A stretch of 64,000 nt of DNA from Algoriphagus sp. GTDB lineage: Bacteria > Bacteroidota > Bacteroidia > Cytophagales > Cyclobacteriaceae. The position numbers and the translations under genes are program-made. Below, one piece after another: positions 26,352 through 36,422 of the stretch (its first letter is position 1; every line of letters starts with the position of its first letter). Below the pieces are notes generated by a model, which worked only from the letters and a program-made list of their open reading frames with translations, ran no database searches and had not been told where the DNA came from. The DNA is taken from contig NZ_JABXIN010000007.1 of NCBI RefSeq assembly GCF_013373065.1, positions 37,142 to 101,141 of the forward strand, in the 5' to 3' direction.

Positions 26352-29300
26352 AGTCAGTAGTTAAGGTTTTTTTGCTCCTTTTGTGGGCTTTGCCACTTGC
26401 TGCGCAGGAAGGGGACTGGTATTCCTTTGATCAAGATTATTATAAAATAAAAACCGGGCAGGACGGGATTTATCGAATTTCTAGGGAAGCCTTAACAGAA
26501 GCTGGTATCAACCTAAATACACTTGATCCTCGCAATCTAAGCCTTTACCATCGAGGGAAGGAAGTTGCGCTCTATATCGAAGGAGAAGCTGACGGTCAAT
26601 TTGATGAAGGTGATTTTATTGCCTTTTATGGACTTCGAAATGATGGAACTTTAGATTCTGCTCTTTACAGAGATATCATTCCTTCAAATCCTTATTACAA
26701 TACCCATTCAGACTCCACTGCTTTTTTCTTGACGGTAAACAGTAATCGTACTGGAAAGCGAATGGAAAGAAGGTTGGCTCCTCCCAATACGCTTCCCCAA
26801 ATTTCAAATTATGAAAGTTCCCAAATGCAGGTGTTTGGGGAACAGTATTCGCTTGGAAACTCATATGCACTTGGATTTCGCCTTTCCAAATATGATGTAG
26901 GCGAAGGTTGGATGAGTTCAGTTCTAACCAAAGGAAATGTCCGGTCCATTTCTTTTCAAAATTTGGGTCAGGCTGTCAATGCAGGATCTCCTGTTTTGGA
27001 AATCGGATTGGTGGGCCGATCTGGAAATGAGCATTTGGCTCGCATTAGTGTCGGTAAAAATACTTCCACTTTGCGTGTTGCTCAAAATGCTTCTTTTCAA
27101 AACTTTGATCCCGTTTTCCTGGAAATACCCCTTCAATTTTCAGACTTTGATCCCATTGGAAATTTATTGATTACGGTCAGCCCAGTAGGGCCTGAGTCTA
27201 CGGATAATCTATCCATCACTTACGCGCGGATTTCCTATCAAAAAGCTCCTGTCAATTCGGATTTTGAGTTTGAACGAATTCAGGTTCCACCTGGAAATTC
27301 CCGTTTGCAGCTTTCTGGCCTTAGTCAGAATTACTGGGGGATAGATGTTTTTGATCCATCTAATCCTCAATGGGTGATCCTAGATCAGTCAGCAACAAGT
27401 TTAAGTTTTCAAGCCGGTACCGATTGGAGACCTAGCCATATTTGGCTGGAAAACGAAGATCATATCCAAGAAGTCAATGGCTTAGAAAGGGTGCGGTTTC
27501 GGGATTATGTAGCGCAGGCAGCTAATTACCTATTGGTTGGACATCGGGAATTACAAAAAGTGGGAAGTGACTTTGAGAATCCTTTGAAAGCTTATGCGGA
27601 GCATAGAGCTTCAGCTGCGGGAGGTGGTTTTGACACGCTGACGGTTTTGATGGAGGATTTATACAATCAATTTTCCTTTGGAGAAGAAACCCCTCTTGCT
27701 CTTAAGAATTTTCTAAAATCCTACTTTCCAATACACAAACCTACTCATGTCTTACTTGCTGGAAGAGCATTAGCTATCTACTCTACTGCAAGAGAAGGTG
27801 GTGTAAATTATTTTTATAGAAATAGACCTACTGCTTTTCCTTTCCAAAGCTTAGTTCCTGTAGCGGGTTATCCCTTTTCAGACAATGAGTTTGTGATTGA
27901 TCTAGATCCGGAAAATCCAACGATTCCTGCCCTAGCTATTGGCCGTATTCCAGCCAAAACGTCTCTCGAATTGGAAGTATATCTCAAAAAGGCAATTGAA
28001 AAGGATCAATTGGGTCTAGCTGCTCCATGGCAAAAAGAACTGATTCACTTGGGAGGAGGAGTCTCTGAATTAGAATTGGATCGGTATTTTAATTTCTTAA
28101 ATGGATTCAAAGCTATTGCCGAAGGTCCTTTTTTAGGAGGAAATGTGACCACCTATCGAAAGCGTTCCAACAATGTGGTGGAGGTAATTGATATTACGGG
28201 AGATTTGAATGAGGGACGTTCCCTGGTTACTTTTTTTGGCCATGGCTCACCCACGATTTTGGATATTGATATTGGGTTTGCTTCTGACCCTACTATCAAT
28301 TATCGAAACAAAGGGAAATACCCAGTCATGCTATTTAATGGTTGTGATTATGGAAGTGCCTTTGGAACTAATTATACCCAAGGAGAGGATTGGGTAATGG
28401 CTGCGGAAAAGGGAGCTTCGAATATTCTTGCCAATTCTTCCATTGGGGTAGATGTTTACCTTCGTCGCTATTCAGAGGAGTTCTATTTGGAAGCCTTTGC
28501 AGATAGTACTACTATTTTTCGAACAGTTGGAGAAATCAAAAGAGGAGCTGAAGCCAGTTTTGTTGTGCGTTATGGATTGAATCCCTTGAACTATTCCCAT
28601 ATGGAGCAAATGATTCTATTGGGTGATCCTGGTGTTCGGCTTTTTCCAGCTGATAAACCTGATTATTCGGTGGATGCAGCAGAGGTTAGAATTGAAAGCT
28701 TCAACAACGATCCTATTTCCTCGCTCTCGGATAGCCTGAAGCTTTCTTTTGTCCTTCGGAATATTGGTATTACAAATCAAGATTCCATTCACTACCGGAT
28801 TCGAAGAAGATTGCCGGATGGGACTTTGATTGATTATTCGGAAGTAAAAATTCCTTCGACCAATCGGTTGGATACGCTATTCTTTTCTGTTCCGAATTTG
28901 AACTTGAATTCGGCTGGTGAAAATACCTTTGAGCTAGAGGTGAATAGCAAACGTGAGGTGGAGGAAATGACTTTGTCTAATAATCAAATCAGCTTTTCCC
29001 AATTCATTCCCCTAAGTGGAACCTTGCATCTTTTCCCAATAAATTATGGGATTGTCAATGCTCAGAATATGGAATTGATTGGGCAAATTCCTGGGAAAAA
29101 TGAATTGGAGCGTACGGTCATCGTTCAAGTCGATACGACAGCAAACTTTAATTCTGCATATCGAAAGGAGGTACGAATCCCAACAAAAGGATTGTTTCGG
29201 TGGGAGCTTGATTTGCTGGCCGGGTACGATTCTATGACCTACTATTGGCGATCTAAATATCAAGAACCGCAAGCTGGTGAATCGGATGCTTGGACGAATA

Positions 29301-31357
29301 CCTCTTTCTCCTTTATCCAAAATGGTCCGAAAGGATGGACTCAACGGGAGATTTCCCAATTAGCCGAGAATTCCTTGCAAAATATTGCCTTGGACGAAAA
29401 AGGAGCTCAATGGAAATATTTAGAGCAAAATTTAGGTTTTGAAGTATTTACAGTTGGGTCTCAGGTGGATACTCTTTCCTTTAGAAATACACAGTTCTAT
29501 TTGAATGATGTCCCCCAGATCATCGATAATGTCAATAATGCAAATAGCCGCCTTTGTCCCAATGGATCCCTGGGCTTGGTAACTTTTCAACAAAAAACGC
29601 TTCAACCTTACCTACCCGTCCCTGTTCCAGGTTTTGACATTTTGGACAGCAGATCCTGTGGAAGACCGCCTCAATTGATCCAAAGTATTCGAAATGCATG
29701 GATCACTACACCGGGACAAACCATGCTGGACGAGTACACTGAGAATGTTCCTGAGGGCGATTATGTGGTAATTTTCACCGTTGGAAGCGTCAATTTTGAT
29801 GATTGGCCAGACAAAGCCTACGCACGTCTGAAAGAATTTGGTGCAAGTGAAGTGACACTTCGTAATCTCCAAAGCGGAGATCCTTACATCCTCTATGGCC
29901 GAAAAGGGATGAAACCGGGTGAAGCTTTGGAAATTATTGGAAATGCTGACTTTGAATTGCCAGCCAATCAACAAACTTTGAGTTTCAAAACAGAACTTCA
30001 AGGCTATATCAGTGAGGGAGTTATTGTGACACCTCAAATAGGTCCATCTAGTCAGTGGGAACGAATGATTCAAAAAATCAATGAACGGCCGTGGATTGAA
30101 GAGCAGTTGACAACATTTGATATCATTGGGATTAAGCCTTCAGGGGAAGAGGAGCTTTTGCTTTCTGGACTTCAAGACCAAGAAGTTGATCTTTCCGCTA
30201 TTAGTTCTGTAAATTATCCTTTTTTGAGATTACGCTATTTGATGGATGATCCCGAGTCGAGTGATCCAGCCGATTTGGATTTCTGGCAAGTGAACTATAC
30301 GGGTGTTCCTGAAGGAGCCTTGGTTGTTCAACCCAATCTAGAGACCAGTCAATTAGTCCAAGGACAAGTGGGTACACTGCCTTTTGAATTTATCAATGTA
30401 TCCGATTATGACTTTTTGGATTCTATTCAGGTTGATTGGAGGTTTATAAACTCCAGAACTCGAGCTGTGGAAAATTTCTCCAAGAAATTTGCTCCATTGA
30501 AGGCGGGAGATGCTATTTCTCATAGTATTGAGTTCAATACACTTGGTAAATCAGGTAGTTATGAAGTTCAGATTTTTGCCAATCCGCGCATTCTTCCTGA
30601 ACAAACGTATCGAAATAATCAGCTTGATTTGGGAGTCTATTTTGAAGTACAGGAAGATGATAGTCAGGCCTTGTTGGATGTCAATTTTGATGGGATCTAC
30701 ATCATGGATGGGGATCTGGTTTCTCCAACGGTGATGATTAATGCCATCTTGAAAAATGACCAATCTCTTTTGTTGAAAAAAGATACCCTGGGCTTGGAGA
30801 TTTTCTTGAAGAAAAACTGTGACAATTGTGAATTTCAACGAGTCAATTTTTCGGATCCCAAACTAACTTGGATTCCGGAAACAGAAGATCAGGATTTTCG
30901 GGTTTCTTTCCAGCCTGGTCCCTTGGAAGATGGAACCTATACCTTGAAAGTTCAGAATGAAGATTCGCCTGAACCTTATCAGGTCACCTTTGAAGTGGTC
31001 AATGAATCTCAAATCACGAATTTTTACCCATATCCTAATCCATTTAGTACCAGCGTTCGCTTTGTCTTTACCCTAACGGGAGCCGAAATTCCTGATGAAA
31101 TTAAAATCCAGATTATGACAGTGACTGGAAGGGTTGTTCGTGAAATTCTCCAAGACGAGTTGGGCCCAATCCGAATCGGGAACAATATCACAGAATACGC
31201 CTGGGATGGGAAAGATGAGTATGGAGATCAACTCGCAAATGGAGTTTATATTTACAGGGTCTTGGTGCGAAAAAATGGGCAATTCATGGAGCATCGGCCG
31301 ACTGCCGGAGACCGTGCTTTCCGTCAGGGATATGGAAAAATGTATCTGTTGCGTTAA
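26339..31357 (+). CDS. porU2: Type IX secretion sortase PorU2 (gingipain C25 family)
   Basis: 1672 aa. The signal peptide is cleaved after LPLAAQ near 22. An N-terminal beta-rich part (to about 430) precedes the C25 peptidase domain, with the active His in FFGHGS (about 635) and the active Cys in FNGCDYG (about 668). Beta-sandwich domains follow, and the gene ends in a type A sorting domain (YPYPNPF...ANGVYIYRV, about 1565-1655). PorU-type sortases cleave the C-terminal signal of exported proteins and attach them to surface lipopolysaccharide. PorU2 is the larger paralogue, about 1500-1700 aa. The start overlaps porV2. Confidence 0.88.
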   Translation: MDLLKSVVKVFLLLLWALPLAAQEGDWYSFDQDYYKIKTGQDGIYRISREALTEAGINLNTLDPRNLSLYHRGKEVALYIEGEADGQFDEGDFIAFYGLRNDGTLDSALYRDIIPSNPYYNTHSDSTAFFLTVNSNRTGKRMERRLAPPNTLPQISNYESSQMQVFGEQYSLGNSYALGFRLSKYDVGEGWMSSVLTKGNVRSISFQNLGQAVNAGSPVLEIGLVGRSGNEHLARISVGKNTSTLRVAQNASFQNFDPVFLEIPLQFSDFDPIGNLLITVSPVGPESTDNLSITYARISYQKAPVNSDFEFERIQVPPGNSRLQLSGLSQNYWGIDVFDPSNPQWVILDQSATSLSFQAGTDWRPSHIWLENEDHIQEVNGLERVRFRDYVAQAANYLLVGHRELQKVGSDFENPLKAYAEHRASAAGGGFDTLTVLMEDLYNQFSFGEETPLALKNFLKSYFPIHKPTHVLLAGRALAIYSTAREGGVNYFYRNRPTAFPFQSLVPVAGYPFSDNEFVIDLDPENPTIPALAIGRIPAKTSLELEVYLKKAIEKDQLGLAAPWQKELIHLGGGVSELELDRYFNFLNGFKAIAEGPFLGGNVTTYRKRSNNVVEVIDITGDLNEGRSLVTFFGHGSPTILDIDIGFASDPTINYRNKGKYPVMLFNGCDYGSAFGTNYTQGEDWVMAAEKGASNILANSSIGVDVYLRRYSEEFYLEAFADSTTIFRTVGEIKRGAEASFVVRYGLNPLNYSHMEQMILLGDPGVRLFPADKPDYSVDAAEVRIESFNNDPISSLSDSLKLSFVLRNIGITNQDSIHYRIRRRLPDGTLIDYSEVKIPSTNRLDTLFFSVPNLNLNSAGENTFELEVNSKREVEEMTLSNNQISFSQFIPLSGTLHLFPINYGIVNAQNMELIGQIPGKNELERTVIVQVDTTANFNSAYRKEVRIPTKGLFRWELDLLAGYDSMTYYWRSKYQEPQAGESDAWTNTSFSFIQNGPKGWTQREISQLAENSLQNIALDEKGAQWKYLEQNLGFEVFTVGSQVDTLSFRNTQFYLNDVPQIIDNVNNANSRLCPNGSLGLVTFQQKTLQPYLPVPVPGFDILDSRSCGRPPQLIQSIRNAWITTPGQTMLDEYTENVPEGDYVVIFTVGSVNFDDWPDKAYARLKEFGASEVTLRNLQSGDPYILYGRKGMKPGEALEIIGNADFELPANQQTLSFKTELQGYISEGVIVTPQIGPSSQWERMIQKINERPWIEEQLTTFDIIGIKPSGEEELLLSGLQDQEVDLSAISSVNYPFLRLRYLMDDPESSDPADLDFWQVNYTGVPEGALVVQPNLETSQLVQGQVGTLPFEFINVSDYDFLDSIQVDWRFINSRTRAVENFSKKFAPLKAGDAISHSIEFNTLGKSGSYEVQIFANPRILPEQTYRNNQLDLGVYFEVQEDDSQALLDVNFDGIYIMDGDLVSPTVMINAILKNDQSLLLKKDTLGLEIFLKKNCDNCEFQRVNFSDPKLTWIPETEDQDFRVSFQPGPLEDGTYTLKVQNEDSPEPYQVTFEVVNESQITNFYPYPNPFSTSVRFVFTLTGAEIPDEIKIQIMTVTGRVVREILQDELGPIRIGNNITEYAWDGKDEYGDQLANGVYIYRVLVRKNGQFMEHRPTAGDRAFRQGYGKMYLLR

Positions 31358-32049
31358 TTCTTAGACTTTTTCCAGTTTTTCCAAATCCCCCAAAGGCTCA
31401 GTCCAAAAAGGAAGATAAGAAGAAGGATTTGCCAAGGTTCTTGAAGGTTTTCCCTAGCTTCTAAAAAGTCACCGGCTACAATTCCCGCCAAAAAAGACAT
31501 TATAGTGCGTGGAAGCATTCCCGGAATTCCATAGAAAAGAACTTTTCGTAAAGGCACCTGAAGGGATGCAAAGATCAGATTTGAAATCGCAAATGGAATC
31601 ACTGGACTGATTCGGATAAAAAATATCAAAGCTCCCCAATTGTCTTTCTTTGTTTCCAAAACTCGGAGGAATCCTGGGGATTTTTTTTCAAGGAAATTCA
31701 AGAAGTCAACGTTTAGGATTTTGCCGATCCAATAGCCAAGTACATTTGCTAAGGAATAGGCTACGACCAACCAAAAAAAACCTTTCCATCCTAGCCAGTA
31801 TCCTGTGAATAATGCTGTCAAGGTAGTTGGTAATAGGGCTAGTCCCATGACTCCAGCTGCCAATACTCCAAAAACTGCAAATTCACCGAAATGCAAGGGC
31901 TGTTTTTCAAGGAGTGAATTGTAATTTCCAGCCAACCAAAGACTTCCCAAAAAAGGAAAAGTTGCCGACCAAACCCAGGCAATGCTAGCCGAAGGATGAA
32001 TTTTCAGGTATTGAAGAAATTGATTGAAAAAACTACCCTTTTTTGTCAT
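31354..32049 (-). CDS. TVP38/TMEM64-family (DedA-like) membrane protein
   Basis: 231 aa, about six membrane segments. The SNARE-associated/VTT core is seen at LALLPTTLTALFTGYWLG (about 71-88), IRISPVIPFAISN (about 145-157) and the glycine-proline segment GIPGMLPRT. The family is linked to lipid scrambling and membrane-potential maintenance. Its substrate here is unknown. It is convergent with porU2: the two stop codons overlap within TTAA at 31354-31357, with no terminator visible between them. Confidence 0.85.
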   Translation of the reverse strand: MTKKGSFFNQFLQYLKIHPSASIAWVWSATFPFLGSLWLAGNYNSLLEKQPLHFGEFAVFGVLAAGVMGLALLPTTLTALFTGYWLGWKGFFWLVVAYSLANVLGYWIGKILNVDFLNFLEKKSPGFLRVLETKKDNWGALIFFIRISPVIPFAISNLIFASLQVPLRKVLFYGIPGMLPRTIMSFLAGIVAGDFLEARENLQEPWQILLLIFLFGLSLWGIWKNWKKSKN

Positions 32050-32147
32050 ATTTGGTCTCCCTCAAGGAAGGCTGGAGTACAAGTATAAGAAGTTTCAGCC
32101 GCTCATTTGGATACACAAAAAAAGAATCTCTAAATACATAAAAATCT

Positions 32148-33293
32148 ATGAAGTTCGGTACCAAAGCTATCCACGCAGGTGTAGAGCCAGATCCGAGTAC
32201 AGGAGCGATTATGACTCCTATCTTTCAAACTTCTACCTACGTGCAACGTTCGCCTGGAGATCATCAGGGGTATGAATATTCAAGAACACACAATCCTACC
32301 CGGACAGCTCTTCAGCAAAACTTAGCAGCCTTAGAAAATGGAAAACACGGAATTTGTTTTTCATCAGGGTTGGGAGCGATTGATGCAGTGATGAAGCTTT
32401 TTCGTCCTGGTGATGAAATCATCAGCACCAATGATTTGTATGGTGGAACCTATCGCTTATTTACGAAGGTTTTTGAGCCTTTTGGAATCAAGTTTCATTT
32501 CGTACCCATGGCGGAAATGGACGCCATTGAGGACAAAATTAATCCCAATACCAAGTTGATTTGGGTGGAAACTCCTACGAATCCCATGATGAACATCATC
32601 GATATAGATGCCGTGGCTCAAGTGGCCAAAAAGCATGGAGTTCTTTTGGGAGTAGATAATACTTTTGCTTCTCCATTCTTGCAGAATCCGCTGGATTTAG
32701 GGGCGGATATCGTGATGCATTCCGTGACAAAATATTTAGGAGGACATTCTGATGTGGTCATGGGAGCCTTAATTGTGAACGATGATGAGCTGGCTCAGCG
32801 ATTGGTTTTCTTACAAAATGCTTCAGGAGCCACTCCTGGACCTCAGGATTGTTTCTTGGTTTTAAGAGGAATCAAGACGCTTCATCTACGTATGGAGCGC
32901 CATTCTCAAAACGGAAAGACTATCGCGGCTTATTTGAAAAATCATCCTAAAGTGGATAAGGTTTACTGGCCAGGCTTTGAGGATCATCCGAATCATCAAA
33001 TTGCCAAGAAGCAAATGCGTGATTTCGGAGGAATGATTTCCTTTACCTTGGTTGGTAACCGATTGGAGGATGCCGTGAAGGTGATGGAAAATTTCAAATT
33101 ATTCTCGTTGGCAGAATCCTTGGGAGGAGTGGAGTCCCTATGTGGACACCCTGCTTCTATGACGCACGCTAGCATTCCAAAAGAAGAACGTGAAAAGGTG
33201 GGATTAGTAGATTCTCTGATCAGACTCAGTGTAGGTGTAGAGGATGCTGAAGATTTGAAAAATGATCTCGCACATGCCTTGGATATGATCTAA
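32148..33293 (+). CDS. metB: Cystathionine gamma-synthase-type PLP enzyme
   Basis: 381 aa, Cys/Met-metabolism PLP family. The PLP lysine is K195 in SVTKYLGGHSD. Phosphate- and substrate-binding blocks are YSRTHNPTR (44-52), FSSGLGAIDA (71-80) and SLGGVESLCGHPASMTH near 325. The enzyme could be cystathionine gamma-synthase (O-acyl-homoserine plus cysteine) or gamma-lyase. Active-site differences do not settle this by eye. metB is the usual naming. It stands alone and starts after a 98-bp gap. Confidence 0.82.
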   Translation: MKFGTKAIHAGVEPDPSTGAIMTPIFQTSTYVQRSPGDHQGYEYSRTHNPTRTALQQNLAALENGKHGICFSSGLGAIDAVMKLFRPGDEIISTNDLYGGTYRLFTKVFEPFGIKFHFVPMAEMDAIEDKINPNTKLIWVETPTNPMMNIIDIDAVAQVAKKHGVLLGVDNTFASPFLQNPLDLGADIVMHSVTKYLGGHSDVVMGALIVNDDELAQRLVFLQNASGATPGPQDCFLVLRGIKTLHLRMERHSQNGKTIAAYLKNHPKVDKVYWPGFEDHPNHQIAKKQMRDFGGMISFTLVGNRLEDAVKVMENFKLFSLAESLGGVESLCGHPASMTHASIPKEEREKVGLVDSLIRLSVGVEDAEDLKNDLAHALDMI

Positions 33294-34127
33294 TCAATCC
33301 AGAATCTTTTGATACAGAACCTGAGCCTGTTTTTCTACCAAGGAAGACAGGCTTTTCTTTTTAATCTGAAGGTCCTTTAGCCATTCCAGGTATTTTTTTG
33401 CAACCTCTTCTTTATCAGATAAGTATTGAGAAAGAGTTTGGAGTTCGAGGTGATTACTATACCATTTGGAAAGTGATCCCAGAAGTTGGCGCATTTCCTC
33501 GTGAATGCTTTCAACAAAGATGGGATTAAAGCCCAGGCTATGAAGAATACTTTCTAGATACAGGATTTTGATGAGCCCGGATTGCAGGTCCTTGCAAGCT
33601 TTACTATCCAAACCAATTTTCCAATCTACTTGGAAAAATTCTAGTTCCTCATGGACTAACTGATGGATAGCTGTACTGATGGCGATGGGCTTATGTCCGG
33701 CACTTCCTTTTTTTATCTGTTCTTGTAGCTTTTCCCATTTCGAGAGAGTGCCTCCAACTATCCGGTCAAAGGCTTCCGTATGCAAGCCTTTTTTATGTTC
33801 GGCTAGGAAAGCTCCATAGCTTCGATAGGTAAGATTTTTGTCGTTTTGTCGGTTGCGAAGGCCATTTTCAACGGTTTTTAACCGAATGATTTTTCGTAGA
33901 TCTTTTTGAAGTAGCCTAAAATCCCTAAAAATCTGATTGGAAAGGCCTTCCTGTTCAAAATGGATTTTTCCAAGTAACTCCCCATATATTTCGAGGTATT
34001 CCAGCTTTTCATAGAGGGAAGCAGCCTTCTTGGATTTGATCTGCTTGCTCAATTCGAGAAATAGGCTTTTTGCCTCTAACAGGTTTTTCTCAAACACTTC
34101 AAAAATCCGGGAGACTTTGGTCTGCAT
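33294..34127 (-). CDS. Helical protein of unknown function (CHAD-like?)
   Basis: 277 aa, predicted almost all alpha-helical with no signal or membrane part. Repeated Leu/Lys/His helices such as QIFRDFRLLQKDLRKIIRLK and SIHEEMRQLLGSLSKWYSNH resemble the CHAD domain, which binds polyphosphate. The family's basic R/K/H surface is only partly recognisable, so I leave it open. The stop is convergent with the metB stop (adjacent bases 33293/33294). It follows the Smr gene by 3 bp and is likely in the same leftward operon as the Smr and photolyase genes. Confidence 0.6.
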   Translation of the reverse strand: MQTKVSRIFEVFEKNLLEAKSLFLELSKQIKSKKAASLYEKLEYLEIYGELLGKIHFEQEGLSNQIFRDFRLLQKDLRKIIRLKTVENGLRNRQNDKNLTYRSYGAFLAEHKKGLHTEAFDRIVGGTLSKWEKLQEQIKKGSAGHKPIAISTAIHQLVHEELEFFQVDWKIGLDSKACKDLQSGLIKILYLESILHSLGFNPIFVESIHEEMRQLLGSLSKWYSNHLELQTLSQYLSDKEEVAKKYLEWLKDLQIKKKSLSSLVEKQAQVLYQKILD

Positions 34128-34130
34128 GGT

Positions 34131-35081
34131 TTAAGTTATTCGAACAAGGGTGGCTCCATAGCCCCATTGATCTTTCTGCGTGTCTTGAAAGTACTGAATA
34201 TTTGTCAATTGACTCAATCGCTTGTGAATTTCTTTACGAAGTACTCCATTTCCGATTCCATGGACAAATGTAATCTCGTGCATTCCTGAAGCAATAGCCT
34301 GATTGAGTGTTTTTTCAAAATGTTCCAATTGGATTCGTAGCATTTCTGAATTGCTCAGTTTTTCGGGATTGAAAACAAGTTCCTCAATATGAAGATCGAT
34401 TCGAGTAGCAGGTTTTGGAACGGGTTCCAACGCAGGTTTCGGCTGAATTGATTCCAGTTCTTGGTTGAGTTTCTGGATATCCAACTCTTGCGTAGTTTGC
34501 TCTAAATGAAAACTATAGCCCCGTTTTCCAAGAATCGGTAGATCAGAAAGGTGCTTAAAAAATTGAGTGGGTTTGATTTTTAATTGCCGCTCAAAAGGAT
34601 GCTTGGCGGTTTCTAATTTGTGTTGAATGGGGAGAAATCGGAGAAGAAAAGCCGGCCATTCATTCATCTCTTTGATGAGTCGATCATCGAACTTCTTCGC
34701 TTCACCAGGTCGAATTCTTTCCGCTAAAAGCGTCCGTTGATTTGTCCCAAAAACCTCTGAGATATGACTTAAGTATTCGCTTTTGCTATCATTGATCAGG
34801 TATAGACTTAGGTTTTGGTCATTGATCGGTACAAAGCCCAAATAAATTCCCTGATCTTTTGGTGCTGAAATAGGAAGGGGCATTTCTTCCTTTTCTGAAG
34901 AACTTTCCTTTTCTCCAAAATAGGTGGATTCAGCAGCATGAATAACGACAGCTTCTGATTTTAGGGCTGGAATAATAAATCCATCCTCTATTTCAACTTC
35001 GATTCTACCACTTGAAGAGATTTTCTTAATTATTCCTTCCTCTTTTCCATGAAGAAGTCTTACGCGATCACCGATATTCAT
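34131..35081 (-). CDS. DUF2027/Smr-domain protein
   Basis: 316 aa. The N-terminal domain (about 1-55) is KOW-like or Tudor-like, with GDRVRLLHGKEEGIIKKI. A middle domain (about 75-190) is beta-rich. An acidic linker leads to a C-terminal Smr domain (about 228-316) with DLHIEEL and the signature HGIGNGVLR. Smr domains bind or nick nucleic acids and occur in MutS2. This three-part protein without the MutS part is typical of Bacteroidota. It overlaps the photolyase gene by 4 bp, suggesting a DNA- or RNA-maintenance role. Confidence 0.85.
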   Translation of the reverse strand: MNIGDRVRLLHGKEEGIIKKISSSGRIEVEIEDGFIIPALKSEAVVIHAAESTYFGEKESSSEKEEMPLPISAPKDQGIYLGFVPINDQNLSLYLINDSKSEYLSHISEVFGTNQRTLLAERIRPGEAKKFDDRLIKEMNEWPAFLLRFLPIQHKLETAKHPFERQLKIKPTQFFKHLSDLPILGKRGYSFHLEQTTQELDIQKLNQELESIQPKPALEPVPKPATRIDLHIEELVFNPEKLSNSEMLRIQLEHFEKTLNQAIASGMHEITFVHGIGNGVLRKEIHKRLSQLTNIQYFQDTQKDQWGYGATLVRIT

Positions 35082-36376
35082 GAATTCAATGCTTCTTTGT
35101 AGGTGTTAATGGCTCGTTGCCGTGCAAACTTATGATCTACAATGGGTTTTGGGTAAGAATCTGTTCCTAATTCCGGAACCCATTTTTTGATGTATTTCAT
35201 GTCCTTGTCAAATTTTTCTGTCTGGGATTCGGGGTTAAATACCCGAAAATAGGGCTGGGCATCCGTTCCGGTTCCTGCAGCCCATTGCCAGCCACCATTA
35301 TTCGATGCCAACTCAAAGTCCAGTAATTTTCTAGCAAAATACGCTTCTCCCCACCTCCAGTCAATTAGCAAATGCTTGGTCAGAAAGGAGGCAACGATCA
35401 TCCGGACTCGATTATGCATATATCCAGTGGCATTCAATTCCCGCATACCCGCATCAACGATGGGATATCCTGTTTTTCCTTCACACCAGGCTTTGAATTC
35501 CTCTTCATTATTTCGCCATGGTATTTGATCATAGGCTGGTTTGAAAGCTCGATCTACTACTTGAGGATTATAAGCCAAAATGGTCATGTAAAATTCCCTC
35601 CAGATCAGTTCGTTTAAATAGGTGGCATTCAGCTTTGCAGCAAGTTTCGCCAATTTTCGAATGGAAATTGTACCGAAACGCAAATGGATACCCAAGCGAC
35701 TCGTTCCTTTCTTTGCGGGATAGTTTCGGGTTTGGTCATATTGACGGATAATATCCTCATCAGTTTCCATAGGAGGAATTTCAATGGAGGATTTTTTAAA
35801 TCCTACTTCTTCCAGAGAAGGGAGTGGAAGAGGTTTTGTAACATAGAGATTATTCCACTGAGGATTTTTCAATGGCTCTACATTTTGATTTTTAAAAGCA
35901 TCCAGCCAGATTTTACTAAAAGGGGTAAATACTTTATAGAATTCACCTGATCCATTGAGGATTTCCCCTGGTTCAAAAATCATTTGATCTTTGAATGTAA
36001 AAAATTCTACTCCGTGATTATTCAATAAAGATGAAACTTGCTCATCCCGTTCTTTTGCATAGGGTTCATAATCCCGATTGGTATAGACAGCTTGGATTGA
36101 ATATTCTTTCAAGAGTGATTGATAAACCTCCAAGGGCTTACCGATTCGAACAATCATCGAACTCCCTTTTTCCTCGAGCTGAGATTTGAGTTTGGTGATT
36201 TGGTCATGGATAAATCCAACGCGAGCATCATCTTCATCTTCCAGTTTTTCTAAAATATTCAAGTCGAATATGAAAAGGGGAAGTACATTTTTTTCCTGCT
36301 GAAGGGCGTAAAAAAGGCCTGAATTATCATCAAGTCTCAGGTCTCTTCTAAACCAAAAAAGGGTGATCTTTTCCAT
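35078..36376 (-). CDS. phr: Deoxyribodipyrimidine photolyase
   Basis: 432 aa. The N-terminal photolyase domain (about 1-130, WFRRDLRLDDN) binds an antenna chromophore. The C-terminal FAD-binding domain (about 200-430) contains TSRLGIHLRFGTISIR, LIWREFY, CEGKTGYPIVDAGMRELNATGYMHNR and ASNNGGWQWAAGTGTDAQPYFRVFNP. The last block is the class I CPD photolyase signature. Role: blue-light repair of UV cyclobutane dimers. Length fits CPD-I enzymes. First gene of a leftward unit with the Smr gene. Confidence 0.93.
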   Translation of the reverse strand: MEKITLFWFRRDLRLDDNSGLFYALQQEKNVLPLFIFDLNILEKLEDEDDARVGFIHDQITKLKSQLEEKGSSMIVRIGKPLEVYQSLLKEYSIQAVYTNRDYEPYAKERDEQVSSLLNNHGVEFFTFKDQMIFEPGEILNGSGEFYKVFTPFSKIWLDAFKNQNVEPLKNPQWNNLYVTKPLPLPSLEEVGFKKSSIEIPPMETDEDIIRQYDQTRNYPAKKGTSRLGIHLRFGTISIRKLAKLAAKLNATYLNELIWREFYMTILAYNPQVVDRAFKPAYDQIPWRNNEEEFKAWCEGKTGYPIVDAGMRELNATGYMHNRVRMIVASFLTKHLLIDWRWGEAYFARKLLDFELASNNGGWQWAAGTGTDAQPYFRVFNPESQTEKFDKDMKYIKKWVPELGTDSYPKPIVDHKFARQRAINTYKEALNS

Positions 36377-36422
36377 GGAATGTTTTTAAGAAGAAATAAA
36401 GAACCGGGATTAATTGTTTCGA

